A stretch of DNA of 64,000 nt. Origin: Eshraghiella crossota (GTDB lineage: Bacteria > Bacillota > Clostridia > Lachnospirales > Lachnospiraceae). This document shows, one piece after another, positions 1 through 8,241 of the stretch. The stretch spans positions 2,095,001 to 2,159,000 of the forward strand of contig NZ_CP102270.1 of NCBI RefSeq assembly GCF_025148445.1, read 5' to 3'. The notes below the pieces were generated by a model. The model had not been told where the DNA came from, did no database searches, and was given only the letters and a program-made list of their open reading frames with translations. Every line of letters begins with the position of its first letter. Position 1 is the first letter of the stretch. A program made the translations under genes and the position numbers.

Positions 1-255
1 TCCGTATGTAACCGCTATTGCTGTAATATCGTCAAGGGTAACCTTTGCTTCTTTAAGTGCTTCGTCCACTACCTGTATTACCTGCTCCATATGTTTTCTG
101 GATGCAATTTCAGGTACAACTCCGCCATAAAGTGTATGTAATGCTATCTGTGATGAAATTATATTGGACAGCACTATTCTGCCGTTTTTAACTACTGCTG
201 CTGCTGTTTCATCACAGGAGCTTTCTATCGCAAGTATTAATACATCATCTTCCAT
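1..255 (-). CDS. tsaD: tRNA t6A threonylcarbamoyltransferase TsaD, partial (N-terminus)
   Basis: The minus-strand reading frame opens with ATG at 255 and runs off the left edge, so only about 85 N-terminal residues are present. The start [20 protein letters not shown] is the typical ASKHA-fold opening of TsaD (formerly Gcp), with the ESSCDET motif, and [12 protein letters not shown], which carries the first metal-binding histidine, follows. In the family, TsaD with TsaB and TsaE transfers the threonylcarbamoyl group from TC-AMP to A37 of ANN-decoding tRNAs in the cytoplasm. TsaB and TsaE lie upstream in the same minus-strand run, which supports the call. The catalytic C-terminal part is outside the window. 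Confidence 0.95.
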   Translation of the reverse strand, partial: MEDDVLILAIESSCDETAAAVVKNGRIVLSNIISSQIALHTLYGGVVPEIASRKHMEQVIQVVDEALKEAKVTLDDITAIAVTYG

Positions 256-261
256 TATATC

Positions 262-849
262 CTATTCCTCCATATCTGAAGCTTTTCCAACTTCCCAATA
301 CAGGATTTTCCATCTTCCGCCATCATCTTTTCTAAGGGTAAACTTTTCGTAGTTTTTAATAATATTTTTGCTTTCATGCACAAAATACATTACATCAATT
401 TTTGCATAGTCTTTCCCTTTGTAGGTCAAAAACTCCATATTGGAATTATTTTCTATCACATAGTCGGCAATTGTACGTCCCGCACTTTTATAATCTTTAA
501 TCTCATCCTGCAGTCTTTTCAGATATTCATCATAAGGATTAAGAGTGAGAAGCTCATCATCAAAAATCCCTCTCAACTGTGCGGCTATGTTTTCTACATC
601 TTTGTCACTGAGGTTTCCGCTGTACATTACTTTAAGAATATTGCTGTAATATGTTACTACGGATTTTGGTGTGCCGGGATAGTTTTTGTCAAGATCCCTG
701 TCAGTAATTTCCGTCAACGGAGTCTTTTTTGCAATAGAATCATTATTATCTACTTTTCTGTTGGAAAGATAAAAATAATATCCCACAATCAAAGCCGCCA
801 AAATAATAAAAATCATCGGTTTCTTTGCCTTAGACATAAACTCTTTCAT
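262..849 (-). CDS. Single-pass membrane-anchored protein of unknown function (DUF6715-like)
   Basis: 195 residues. A basic N-terminus (MKEFMSKAKKP) is followed by one hydrophobic segment at about residues 12-28, then a hydrophilic, presumably extracytoplasmic domain. I recognise no catalytic motif. The pattern DLDKNYPGTPKSVVTYY followed by a late RKDDGGRWKILYW resembles the small Lachnospiraceae family I recall as DUF6715; this is from memory and was not searched. It sits between rnz and tsaD, ending 6 bases before the tsaD start, so it is probably part of the t6A transcript. An AGAGGTG site lies just before ATG 849. The link to tRNA modification is positional only. Confidence 0.75.
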   Translation of the reverse strand: MKEFMSKAKKPMIFIILAALIVGYYFYLSNRKVDNNDSIAKKTPLTEITDRDLDKNYPGTPKSVVTYYSNILKVMYSGNLSDKDVENIAAQLRGIFDDELLTLNPYDEYLKRLQDEIKDYKSAGRTIADYVIENNSNMEFLTYKGKDYAKIDVMYFVHESKNIIKNYEKFTLRKDDGGRWKILYWEVGKASDMEE

Positions 850-866
850 AGTAACACCTCTTTTCT

Positions 867-1775
867 CTAATCAATAAAGTTAATTGTTTTAACCCATCCG
901 TCCCTTGGTATTTTGGTCTGTGGAAAAATCGTCCTGACCTTTTCAATGTATTCTTCCGGATGAACCATGGACGGACTATAGTGTGTAAGCCACATTTCCG
1001 GTACTTCAGCGGCTTTTGCAAGTTCTGCAGCTTCATACATGGTCATGTGCTTGTATTCTTTGGCTTTAGCTTCTTTGCCGTCTTCACCGTACATTCCTTC
1101 ACATATAAATAAATCAGATCCTTTGGCTTTGTCTGCAATAACAGGCATCGGCCTTGTATCCGTGCAATAGGTTACTTTTATACCTTTTCTGGCAGGTCCC
1201 ATTACCTGCTCTGGACGATATGTTATGCCGTCTGTTGTTACACACTCTCCTTTTTGGAGAACTTTCCAGTAATTCAAAGGTACGCCGAGGTTTTTTGCCG
1301 CTTCAGGGTCAAATTTACCGGCTCTTTCAATTCTTATGCTGTAACCGTAGCAGGCAACCTTGTGATTTACCGCAAATGCATCAATAATATAACCCTTGTA
1401 TTCAAAGGTCTCTTCATTCTGCTCGAATTCTTTATATACAATATTAAACGGCAGGTCAGGTGCAATAGCCCTTAAAGAATTGACTATTCTGCCTGTTCCT
1501 TTTGGGCCTGCTATCAGTAAATCTTCTCTCCTGTCGGCATTTCCCATTGTTAATAAGAAACCCGGCAGCCCTGATACATGGTCTGCGTGGAAGTGTGTAA
1601 GCAGAATTATATCTACAGGTTTGGAACTGTGTCCGAATTTTTTCATTGCTACCTGTGTTCCTTCACCGCAGTCTATAAGCAGTGAACTGCCATTATATTT
1701 AGTTATCAAAGATGTAATAAACCTGTTAGGAAGCGGCATCATTCCTCCGGTTCCCAATAAACATAAATCCAACAT
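867..1775 (-). CDS. rnz: Ribonuclease Z
   Basis: 302 residues, the usual length of the short bacterial RNase Z. It is a cytoplasmic metallo-beta-lactamase-fold endonuclease that trims the 3' end of tRNA precursors. Visible motifs are the N-terminal LGTGGMMPLPNR, LLIDCGEGTQ, and the zinc-binding THFHADH at residues 60-66 (H61, H63, D65, H66). Later ligands are near YCTDTRP and the C-terminal LTHYSPS. It ends one or two codons before the DUF6715-like gene and starts 2 bases after the rimI stop, so it belongs to the same operon. A link with tRNA maturation fits the t6A genes around it. Confidence 0.95.
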   Translation of the reverse strand: MLDLCLLGTGGMMPLPNRFITSLITKYNGSSLLIDCGEGTQVAMKKFGHSSKPVDIILLTHFHADHVSGLPGFLLTMGNADRREDLLIAGPKGTGRIVNSLRAIAPDLPFNIVYKEFEQNEETFEYKGYIIDAFAVNHKVACYGYSIRIERAGKFDPEAAKNLGVPLNYWKVLQKGECVTTDGITYRPEQVMGPARKGIKVTYCTDTRPMPVIADKAKGSDLFICEGMYGEDGKEAKAKEYKHMTMYEAAELAKAAEVPEMWLTHYSPSMVHPEEYIEKVRTIFPQTKIPRDGWVKTINFID

Positions 1776-1777
1776 TA

Positions 1778-2242
1778 TTATTTTTCCTTACCAATCAGCT
1801 TTTTCTCCATAAGTATGGCATTTTCATCAGGTTTTCTGTAAAAATTTCTTCGCATTCCTACCTTGGCAAAGCCATTTTTTTCATAAAGACTTTTTGCGGG
1901 TTCATTACTTTCCCTTACTTCAAGAAAAAGAGACTCCGCCCCTTTATCTGCTGCTTTTAGTGAAAGAAGCTCTATAAGTCTGTCGCCTATACCCTGTCTT
2001 CTGTAATCTTCATCCACTGCGATATTGGTTATATCCGCATTTTCAAGAACCACAAAGCATCCTGCATATCCTGCTATTCTTTCACCGTCTGCCGCTACAA
2101 TATAGATATATTTATCATCCTGTAAAGTCTTTGAGAATTCAGACTCCGGCCATGGCTCAGAGAAATTATTTTTTTCTATATAAGCCACTTTTTCTGTATC
2201 CTGCGGCTCCATATAACGGATAGTTATTCTTACTTCATCCAT
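1778..2242 (-). CDS. rimI: Ribosomal protein bS18 N-acetyltransferase RimI
   Basis: 154 residues. GNAT fold with the acetyl-CoA binding loop RRQGIGDRLI near residue 80 and the typical opening IRYMEPQDTEKVAYIE. In E. coli RimI acetylates the N-terminal alanine of ribosomal protein S18. In many Firmicutes the gene lies inside the tsaE-tsaB-rimI-tsaD cluster, as here. The frame stays open for 52 codons upstream inside tsaB, but I chose ATG 2242. That start overlaps the tsaB stop by 8 bases (ATGGATGA), gives a normal-length protein and suggests translational coupling. Confidence 0.93.
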   Translation of the reverse strand: MDEVRITIRYMEPQDTEKVAYIEKNNFSEPWPESEFSKTLQDDKYIYIVAADGERIAGYAGCFVVLENADITNIAVDEDYRRQGIGDRLIELLSLKAADKGAESLFLEVRESNEPAKSLYEKNGFAKVGMRRNFYRKPDENAILMEKKLIGKEK

Positions 2243-2936
2243 TCTTTTCCATTCTTTCTCTTTCTGCCTGGGACATCCTGAGATATTCCGGGAGATGTTC
2301 TTCTGCCTTTTCAGTCTTACCTGCCTTGTATAATTCAGCTCCCAACAGTGCAACGCTTGAAGCACGCTGCCTGTTAAAGCCTGCCCTGCCATATTCATGT
2401 GGGGTTTTAAGTTCTTTGTCGATTATATCCCTGAATACAGGTATACCATCCCCTGTAAATATTACCGGCTTATCAATTTCCTGTAATTTCGGAATAAGTT
2501 CCATAATATCCATGGCACTGCTGTCAAGATATATTGAAAGGCCATTATTTTCAAATGAATATATCCCCGTATATACCTGATTGCGTCTGGCATCCATTAT
2601 AGGGCATATCACTTTGTCGGTTCCGTAAAAATTATATGCCATGGCCTCTAATGTAGGCACATTGACAACAGGTACTTTAAGCGCATATGCCAGTCCTTTA
2701 GCTGTTGCGGAACCAATTCTTAGTCCTGTAAATGAACCCGGACCTCCTGATACGGCTATTGCATCAAACTCTGAGACATCCGTATCTGTCATTTTGCAAA
2801 TCTCATCAATCATAGGCAGTAAAGTCTGTGAATGTGTCACTTTATTGTTAATTGTATATTCTGCTGTAATAATATCATCTGTAAGTATAGCTGTCGAGCA
2901 TACAAGGGATGATGCTTCAATTGCAAGTATTTTCAT
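2235..2936 (-). CDS. tsaB: tRNA t6A biosynthesis protein TsaB
   Basis: 233 residues. Inactive ASKHA paralogue of TsaD that scaffolds the t6A complex. Typical opening MKILAIEASS, then the signature VSGGPGSFTGLRIG at about residues 63-76 and GLAYALKVPVVNVPTLEA. The C-terminal part, where TsaB proteins vary, ends YLRMSQAERERMEKNG. It starts 1 base after the tsaE stop and overlaps rimI by 8 bases. It is expected in the cytoplasm with TsaD and TsaE. Confidence 0.95.
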   Translation of the reverse strand: MKILAIEASSLVCSTAILTDDIITAEYTINNKVTHSQTLLPMIDEICKMTDTDVSEFDAIAVSGGPGSFTGLRIGSATAKGLAYALKVPVVNVPTLEAMAYNFYGTDKVICPIMDARRNQVYTGIYSFENNGLSIYLDSSAMDIMELIPKLQEIDKPVIFTGDGIPVFRDIIDKELKTPHEYGRAGFNRQRASSVALLGAELYKAGKTEKAEEHLPEYLRMSQAERERMEKNG

Positions 2937-2937
2937 A

Positions 2938-3375
2938 TTAAAAATCCTTTGAAACAGTTATTTTTCTATAATCGAAGCCTTTCTCAAGGTCTTTTTCTAT
3001 GCGGACATATATGGTATTTTCGGGAAAAAGTTCCTTAATCATACTTCCCCATTCAACAAGGCATACACCCTCCCCGTAAAAATATTCTTCATATCCAAGG
3101 TCATCCATATCCCATGGTCCGTCAATTCTGTATACATCAAAATGATAAAGTGGCAGCCTGCCACCATAATATTCCTGAATCAGGGTAAAAGTAGGGCTTG
3201 ATACGTCGTCTTTAATTCCAAGACCTGCCGCCACACCCTTTGTGAAAACGGTCTTGCCTACGCCAAGATCACCATCCAGGCATAAAACATCCCCTCTCTT
3301 AAGATTTTGTCCTATTTTTTTTGCAAATTCAAATGTCATTTGCGATGAAGTTGACTCAAATACCATATTATACAT
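2938..3375 (-). CDS. tsaE: tRNA t6A biosynthesis ATPase TsaE
   Basis: 145 residues, normal for this small P-loop ATPase that drives the TsaB-TsaD cycle. Walker A is GDLGVGKT at residues 35-42. SSPTFTLIQEY and HFDVYR are the conserved switch and Walker B-like segments, and CLVEWG is the late conserved motif. ATG 3375 (MYNMVFES) is the longest start; the internal ATG at codon 4 is possible. It lies 1 base downstream of the YcxB-like gene and directly upstream of tsaB. Confidence 0.95.
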   Translation of the reverse strand: MYNMVFESTSSQMTFEFAKKIGQNLKRGDVLCLDGDLGVGKTVFTKGVAAGLGIKDDVSSPTFTLIQEYYGGRLPLYHFDVYRIDGPWDMDDLGYEEYFYGEGVCLVEWGSMIKELFPENTIYVRIEKDLEKGFDYRKITVSKDF

Positions 3376-3376
3376 C

Positions 3377-3874
3377 TCACTTTACATGATTTCTTGTCTG
3401 GAGACCGTCTGATAAAATCTTAACAAGCTTATCATACTGTTCTCCAATCTGGCTTACGGGAAGAACAAATGCCCTTATGCTGGACACATATATAATCACA
3501 AGATTTCCGTATCTTACCGCTTTCCATGTCTGGTTCCAGTCTACATGATCTGTTCTTTCACCCTGTGAAATTGTAACACCTTTTCCGTTAATGCAGTAAT
3601 GTATAGGTTTCTGCATTGTCTCATTTTTCTTAATCTGCGACTTTGATTTAGTCCATAATAAAAACGGATTCATTACTGAAAACAACAGTGCCATACATAT
3701 TAAGAGAATCGAATTGTTAATCGATATGTCTCCCCATGTATACACAGTGATAAAAATAACGGTGATGCTGAAAACAATCCACAAAATACCTGTGAACTTT
3801 CTGTATATATTATTTATTGAAAACTTAAATAAATCCTTGTCAGTAATCTGTATGTCAAAATTTACTTCATTCAT
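3377..3874 (-). CDS. YcxB-like membrane protein
   Basis: 165 residues. A hydrophilic start (MNEVNFDIQITDKDLFKFS) is followed by two closely spaced hydrophobic segments at about residues 29-47 and 55-73, then a soluble tail. The tail contains YCINGKGVTISQGERTDHVDW and ends in an FVLPVSQIGEQYDKLVKIL-type segment. This layout matches the YcxB-like family, whose function is unknown. It is the first gene of the t6A transcript: a consensus-like promoter lies just upstream and AGGAGG precedes ATG 3874. Its place there may only mean shared transcription. Confidence 0.8.
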   Translation of the reverse strand: MNEVNFDIQITDKDLFKFSINNIYRKFTGILWIVFSITVIFITVYTWGDISINNSILLICMALLFSVMNPFLLWTKSKSQIKKNETMQKPIHYCINGKGVTISQGERTDHVDWNQTWKAVRYGNLVIIYVSSIRAFVLPVSQIGEQYDKLVKILSDGLQTRNHVK

Positions 3875-3906
3875 TTTATAACGGCCTCCTAAACATACTT
3901 TATATA

Positions 3907-3935
3907 ATTATAATCCATTAATAAAAAAAGGTAAA
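3907..3935 (-). promoter_or_regulatory. Promoter of the YcxB-like/t6A operon
   Basis: On the minus strand, TTTACC (3930-3935) lies 17 bases before TATAAT (3907-3912), about 33 bases upstream of ATG 3874. The -35 box coincides with one arm of the lysC terminator hairpin, so terminator and promoter are nested. Confidence 0.6.
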
Positions 3936-3957
3936 CCCCATAAATGAGATTTACCTC
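3923..3957 (-). terminator. Intrinsic terminator of lysC
   Basis: GGTAAA (3930-3935) and TTTACC (3950-3955) form a short stem. On the minus strand the stem is followed by a run of seven T. It lies just after the lysC stop at 3973. Confidence 0.6.
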
Positions 3958-3972
3958 TTTGCAAAACGCCTG

Positions 3973-5283
3973 TTATTTTACAAATGCGCTATAGATTGCC
4001 TGTAAAGCTTTTTCAAATTCTTCTTCATGCACACCTATAATTATATTAAGTTCGCTGGAACCCTGGTCAATCATTTTAACATTGACATCGGACTTTGCAA
4101 GAGCTTCAAATATTCTGAACGCCGTTCCCTTTGCCGACTTCATTGCTCGTCCTACTACTGCTATAAGTGCAAGACCTGCTTCAATTTCGATAGAATCAGG
4201 TGATGTATTTCTGTGAATTCCTGCAAGAACTTCCTGTTCTTTTGATTCAAATTCAGACTGCTGTACAATAACGGTCATGGTATCAATTCCTGATGGCATA
4301 TGTTCAAAGGAAAGTCCGTTCTTTTCAAACTGTTCAAGAACTTTACGTCCAAAGCCGATTTCGGAATTCATCATATCTTTTTCGATATTAACTGCCGAGA
4401 AGCCTTTCTTACCTGCTATTCCTGTTATGATATGCTCAGGCTTCTTAGATGTACTTTCAACAATCATCGTTCCCGGATCTTCAGGAGCATTGGTATTCTT
4501 GATATTGATTGGGATACCTTCTTTTCTTACAGGGAAAATAGCATCTTCATGAAGTACGGTTGCTCCCATATATGAGAGTTCCCTAAGCTCTTTATAAGTA
4601 ATTGTATTAATCACTGCCGGATTCTTGATAATTCTGGGATCAGCTACAAGGAAACCTGATACGTCTGTCCAGTTTTCGTAAAGGTCTGCCTTAACTGCTG
4701 CCGCTACAATTGAACCTGTTATGTCAGAACCTCCTCTTGAGAATGTCTTAATAGTATCATTAGGTGTTGATCCGTAAAATCCGGGAATTACCGCTCTTTC
4801 AATATTTTCAAGTCTGTCTCTTACTGCCTGATTAGTCATTGCTGCATTAAATGACCCGTCTTCGTTAAAAAATACAACTTCTGCCGCATCTACAAATTCA
4901 TATCCGATATATTTTGCAAGAATAATACCATTTAAGAATTCACCTCTTGAAGCGGCATAGTCACGTCCTGCACGTCCTTTGAAGCCGGCTTCGATGGCAT
5001 CGTATTCTTTGTCAAGGGAAAGGTCCAATCCTAACTCTCTTATGATTCCGTTATATCTTTCTTTGATTTCATCGAATTTCTTTTCAAATTCCTGTCCGCT
5101 TATGGCTGCTTTATAACATGCGTAAAGCATATCTGTCACTTTGACATCCTCTGCGAATCTTTTACCTGGTGCAGATGGTACAACATATCGTCTTGATTCA
5201 TCTGCGAGTATGATATCAGCTACCTTTTTAAACTGTTCTGCATTTGCAAGGGAACTTCCACCAAATTTAGTTACCTTTATCAT
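3973..5283 (-). CDS. lysC: Aspartate kinase
   Basis: 436 residues. Phosphorylates L-aspartate, the first step toward lysine, threonine and methionine. The N-terminal amino-acid-kinase domain starts with KFGGSSLAN; FSRGGSDITGS near residue 182 and WTDVSG are substrate/ATP-site motifs. The C-terminal third carries tandem ACT domains (VNIEKDMMN..., LALIAVVGRAM..., VKMIDQGSSELNIIIGV), which in the family bind the feedback amino acid. It is last in the run hom - homoserine-kinase-like - lysC, all minus. A terminator follows. The ACT layout and context suggest allosteric control; the effector cannot be told from sequence alone. Confidence 0.94.
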   Translation of the reverse strand: MIKVTKFGGSSLANAEQFKKVADIILADESRRYVVPSAPGKRFAEDVKVTDMLYACYKAAISGQEFEKKFDEIKERYNGIIRELGLDLSLDKEYDAIEAGFKGRAGRDYAASRGEFLNGIILAKYIGYEFVDAAEVVFFNEDGSFNAAMTNQAVRDRLENIERAVIPGFYGSTPNDTIKTFSRGGSDITGSIVAAAVKADLYENWTDVSGFLVADPRIIKNPAVINTITYKELRELSYMGATVLHEDAIFPVRKEGIPINIKNTNAPEDPGTMIVESTSKKPEHIITGIAGKKGFSAVNIEKDMMNSEIGFGRKVLEQFEKNGLSFEHMPSGIDTMTVIVQQSEFESKEQEVLAGIHRNTSPDSIEIEAGLALIAVVGRAMKSAKGTAFRIFEALAKSDVNVKMIDQGSSELNIIIGVHEEEFEKALQAIYSAFVK

Positions 5284-5325
5284 TTCTATTTCCTCCGGGA
5301 TTAATAAACGTTACTGTGATTTATA

Positions 5326-6531
5326 TTACTTTTCAAACAATTTGTCAATGAGCTGATGACCGTTTGCAACATAATTTTTTGATGCTTCTGCTTCAGCTTC
5401 ATTATAATTCCATGTTCTGTCAAGTTCTTCTGTACTGTCATAGAGAAGGTAAGGAACAGGCTTTGCAACGTGAGTCCTGAGTCTTATAGGAGTAGGATGG
5501 TCAGGTGTTACGATAACACGGAATGGCTCACCACTCTTTTTAAGTCCCTCAACAACTGTTTTGATAACACGTCCGTCAAGATTTTCAACTGCTTTTATCT
5601 TTCGCTCCACACTGCCCTGATGTCCCATTTCGTCAGGTGCTTCAACATGGATATATGCAAAATCATAACCATCTTCCGTAAGTGCCTTAATTGCTGCATT
5701 GGCTTTGCCTTCATAATTGGTATTAAGTGTTCCGTCTGCTCCGGGAACAATGATATTATCCATTCCGGCACCTACCGCTATTCCCTTTAACAAATCAACC
5801 GCAGAAATCATTACACCCTTTTTGCCTGTTTTTTCTTCAAAAGATGAAAGTGCAGGTTTGGTCCCCGCTCCCCAGAACCAGCATGAATTGGCTGGGTTAA
5901 GTCCTTTTTTCTTTCTTTCTATATTAAGAGGGTGGTTCTTAAGAATCTCGTAACTCTTTTTCATCATTTCCCTCAGGCTTTCCGTCTCAGGAAGATTAGG
6001 TCCTACTTTCTGTCCTAATACATCATGTGGCGGTGTGAGCTTAACAACACTTCCGTTATGCCATATAGTGCAATGTCTGTAACTTGTTCCGAGATAGAAT
6101 TTGAATATATCATTTTCAAGTTCTTTTCTTACCGCTTCAAGTAATATTCCACAGTCTTCTGTTGAAATTTCGCTTGAGCTATGGTCTATAATTGTCTGTT
6201 CTTCATATGGAACGCCTTCTTCTTCGGATATTGTTACAATATTGCATCTGAGGGCTATATCTGTATCTGTCATAGGTACACCTATACTTAATGCTTCAAG
6301 AGGTGATCTTCCCGAATAATATATCTTTGGGTCATATCCCAATACAGAAAGATTGGCAGTATCGCTTCCGGGTGCCATTCCGTCAGGAACAGTATGTACC
6401 ATTCCTATTTCTGATTTTTTTGAAAGCATATCAAGAAAAGGTGTATCGGCAGCCTGAAGAATGGTCTTATTACCAAGACTTTCTATAGGTTCATCTGCCA
6501 TTCCATCACCAAGAATTACTACGTATTTCAT
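5326..6531 (-). CDS. ApgM-family protein, probable homoserine kinase
   Basis: 401 residues from ATG 6531. Alkaline-phosphatase-superfamily fold like cofactor-independent phosphoglycerate mutase (ApgM): MKYVVILGDGMADEP with the metal Asp, then a PGSDTANLSVLGYDP serine motif, VEAPDEMGHQG and VTPDHPTP metal-site motifs. A clade of this family was named 'proposed homoserine kinase' (TIGR02535) because it sits with threonine genes in genomes lacking ThrB. Here it lies exactly between hom and lysC. I preferred ATG 6531 over ATG 6552 because AGAGGT precedes it at normal spacing; the longer start would overlap hom. A true phosphoglycerate mutase role remains possible. Confidence 0.85.
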   Translation of the reverse strand: MKYVVILGDGMADEPIESLGNKTILQAADTPFLDMLSKKSEIGMVHTVPDGMAPGSDTANLSVLGYDPKIYYSGRSPLEALSIGVPMTDTDIALRCNIVTISEEEGVPYEEQTIIDHSSSEISTEDCGILLEAVRKELENDIFKFYLGTSYRHCTIWHNGSVVKLTPPHDVLGQKVGPNLPETESLREMMKKSYEILKNHPLNIERKKKGLNPANSCWFWGAGTKPALSSFEEKTGKKGVMISAVDLLKGIAVGAGMDNIIVPGADGTLNTNYEGKANAAIKALTEDGYDFAYIHVEAPDEMGHQGSVERKIKAVENLDGRVIKTVVEGLKKSGEPFRVIVTPDHPTPIRLRTHVAKPVPYLLYDSTEELDRTWNYNEAEAEASKNYVANGHQLIDKLFEK

Positions 6532-6541
6532 ATCTTTACCT

Positions 6542-7750
6542 CTATTTCTCATAACGAATCATTGAGATTATTCCTTCAGTTGATGCAGCGGCATCTGCGT
6601 ATGCTTTTTCGCTCATCATTCCGGTAATAAATCCAAATTCGCCTTCTGTGATTGATATTGTATCTACAGTTCCGAATTTTTCTTCTATTTCAGGGAGTCT
6701 GTCAAGACTGCCTTTAATACGTACAAAGAAATTTGAACATACTTCATCATGTGGTATAAGTTCGAGTTTTTCCTGACTCCATTTTGTCTCAACATTTTCA
6801 CCAAGATGTCTGACAGCATCAACAACGTCAGATACAACTGCACTTGCAGTTGGAAGTTTGCCTGCGCCTGCTCCGTAAAACATTACGTCTCCAAGGACAT
6901 TTCCTTTTACAAAAATTGCATTCATAACACCGTTGACTCCTGCAAGAGGATGTTCGTTGCTGATAAGTTTAGGTGATACCATTGCTGAAAATCTGTTGCC
7001 TGTCTTTTTTGCAGAGCCGATAAGCTTTATAGTAAGACCCATTTCTTTGGCATACATAAAATCCAGATCTGTTAATTTGGTTATTCCTTCTGTATATATA
7101 TCTTCATAATCAACCTGTTTGCCACATGCAAGGGATGAAAGAATTGCTATTTTTCTGCATGCATCATAACCCTCAACATCTGCTTCAGGGTTACGTTCGG
7201 CATATCCAAGTTTCTGTGCCTCTTTGAGCACTTCTTCATAACTTACGCCTTCTTTATCCATTTTGGTAAGTATAAAATTAGTTGTTCCGTTAAGAATACC
7301 TGAAATTTCAAGAATCTCATCTGCCGTTAAGGACTGATTGAGTGGTCTGATAATAGGAATTCCGCCGCCTACAGATGCTTCAAAGAAGAAGTTGGCTTTA
7401 TGTTCTGCTGCAATTGCAAGAAGCTCTGCTCCGTGCTTTGCCACTAACTCCTTGTTAGAGGTACATACACTTTTACCTGCAAGAAGTGCTGACTTTACAA
7501 ATGAATATGCGGGATTGACTCCTCCCATAACTTCTACAACTACTTTAACGTCCTCGTCTTTTAATATTACGTCATAATCGTGAACAAGGACATTTTCGAT
7601 ATAATCTCCCGGGAACTCTCTTAAATCGAGCACATATTTAAGATTGATGTGTTCTCCGGCCTTGTTATCAATTGATTCCTGATTGGTTCTTAATACTTCA
7701 ACTACTCCTGAACCAACTGTGCCGTAGCCTAATACTGCGATGTTTACCAT
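6542..7750 (-). CDS. hom: Homoserine dehydrogenase
   Basis: 402 residues. NAD(P)-dependent reduction of aspartate semialdehyde to homoserine. The Rossmann loop is GYGTVGSGVVEVL (residues 8-20). Catalytic-domain motifs are SNKELVAKHG, EASVGGGIPII, LSGILNGTTNFIL-type and EADVEGYDACRK. The C-terminal ACT domain runs from about residue 325 to the end. It is followed after 10 bases by the probable homoserine kinase and then lysC, so three steps of the threonine branch are co-transcribed. Confidence 0.95.
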   Translation of the reverse strand: MVNIAVLGYGTVGSGVVEVLRTNQESIDNKAGEHINLKYVLDLREFPGDYIENVLVHDYDVILKDEDVKVVVEVMGGVNPAYSFVKSALLAGKSVCTSNKELVAKHGAELLAIAAEHKANFFFEASVGGGIPIIRPLNQSLTADEILEISGILNGTTNFILTKMDKEGVSYEEVLKEAQKLGYAERNPEADVEGYDACRKIAILSSLACGKQVDYEDIYTEGITKLTDLDFMYAKEMGLTIKLIGSAKKTGNRFSAMVSPKLISNEHPLAGVNGVMNAIFVKGNVLGDVMFYGAGAGKLPTASAVVSDVVDAVRHLGENVETKWSQEKLELIPHDEVCSNFFVRIKGSLDRLPEIEEKFGTVDTISITEGEFGFITGMMSEKAYADAAASTEGIISMIRYEK

Positions 7751-7769
7751 TTTTCTTTTTCTCCTGCTT

Positions 7770-8225
7770 TTATCCTTTTATTAAATTATCAACAACTGAA
7801 CTTTCTTCCTCTGTTAAAAGGAATTCAGGTTCAATCATTATAATAAGCCTGTCTTCTGCTTTAGCCACTTTATTAAAGTATCTGACGCCGTCGCCCTTTG
7901 CCACATCCGGCATATCAACGATATCTTCATCTTCGATGTGCTTGATGTTCTGTACACCGTCAACTTCTAAAGCAATTTTTCTGTCTTTGTTATTTACTAT
8001 TATAAGTTCATGCTGACCGTTATCAGTTCCGCCCAACCCAAATTTAGCTTTCAAATCTATTACAGGAATTACTTCTCCGCGGAGATTGATTATCCCTTTT
8101 ATGTTACTGGAAGAGTTAGGTACTCTGACTATCGTCTGTGTCTGTTCGATTGCTCTTACATTTATAATATTGATTCCGTAGAGTTCATCCCCCAGATTAA
8201 AAATTATTGGTTGAAATGCTGTCAT
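7770..8225 (-). CDS. cheW: Chemotaxis coupling protein CheW
   Basis: 151 residues, a single CheW domain. Visible signatures are IIFNLGDELYGINI, VPNSSSNIKGIINLRGEVIPVIDL (split here over residues 36-59) and DGVQNI. CheW links chemoreceptors to the CheA kinase at the membrane. No other chemotaxis or flagellar gene is in the window. It sits alone between prfB (16 bases upstream) and hom (19 bases downstream) and may be co-transcribed with both. The strong GGAGTG-type site before ATG 8225 supports real translation. Confidence 0.93.
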   Translation of the reverse strand: MTAFQPIIFNLGDELYGINIINVRAIEQTQTIVRVPNSSSNIKGIINLRGEVIPVIDLKAKFGLGGTDNGQHELIIVNNKDRKIALEVDGVQNIKHIEDEDIVDMPDVAKGDGVRYFNKVAKAEDRLIIMIEPEFLLTEEESSVVDNLIKG

Positions 8226-8241
8226 ATAATCACTCCTTTTA

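Noticed and set aside
376-870. 164-codon plus-strand frame opposite the DUF6715-like gene
   Set aside because: Low-complexity, no ribosome site, fully antisense to a gene with coding features. The same holds for the many other antisense frames, such as 11025-11609 opposite secA.
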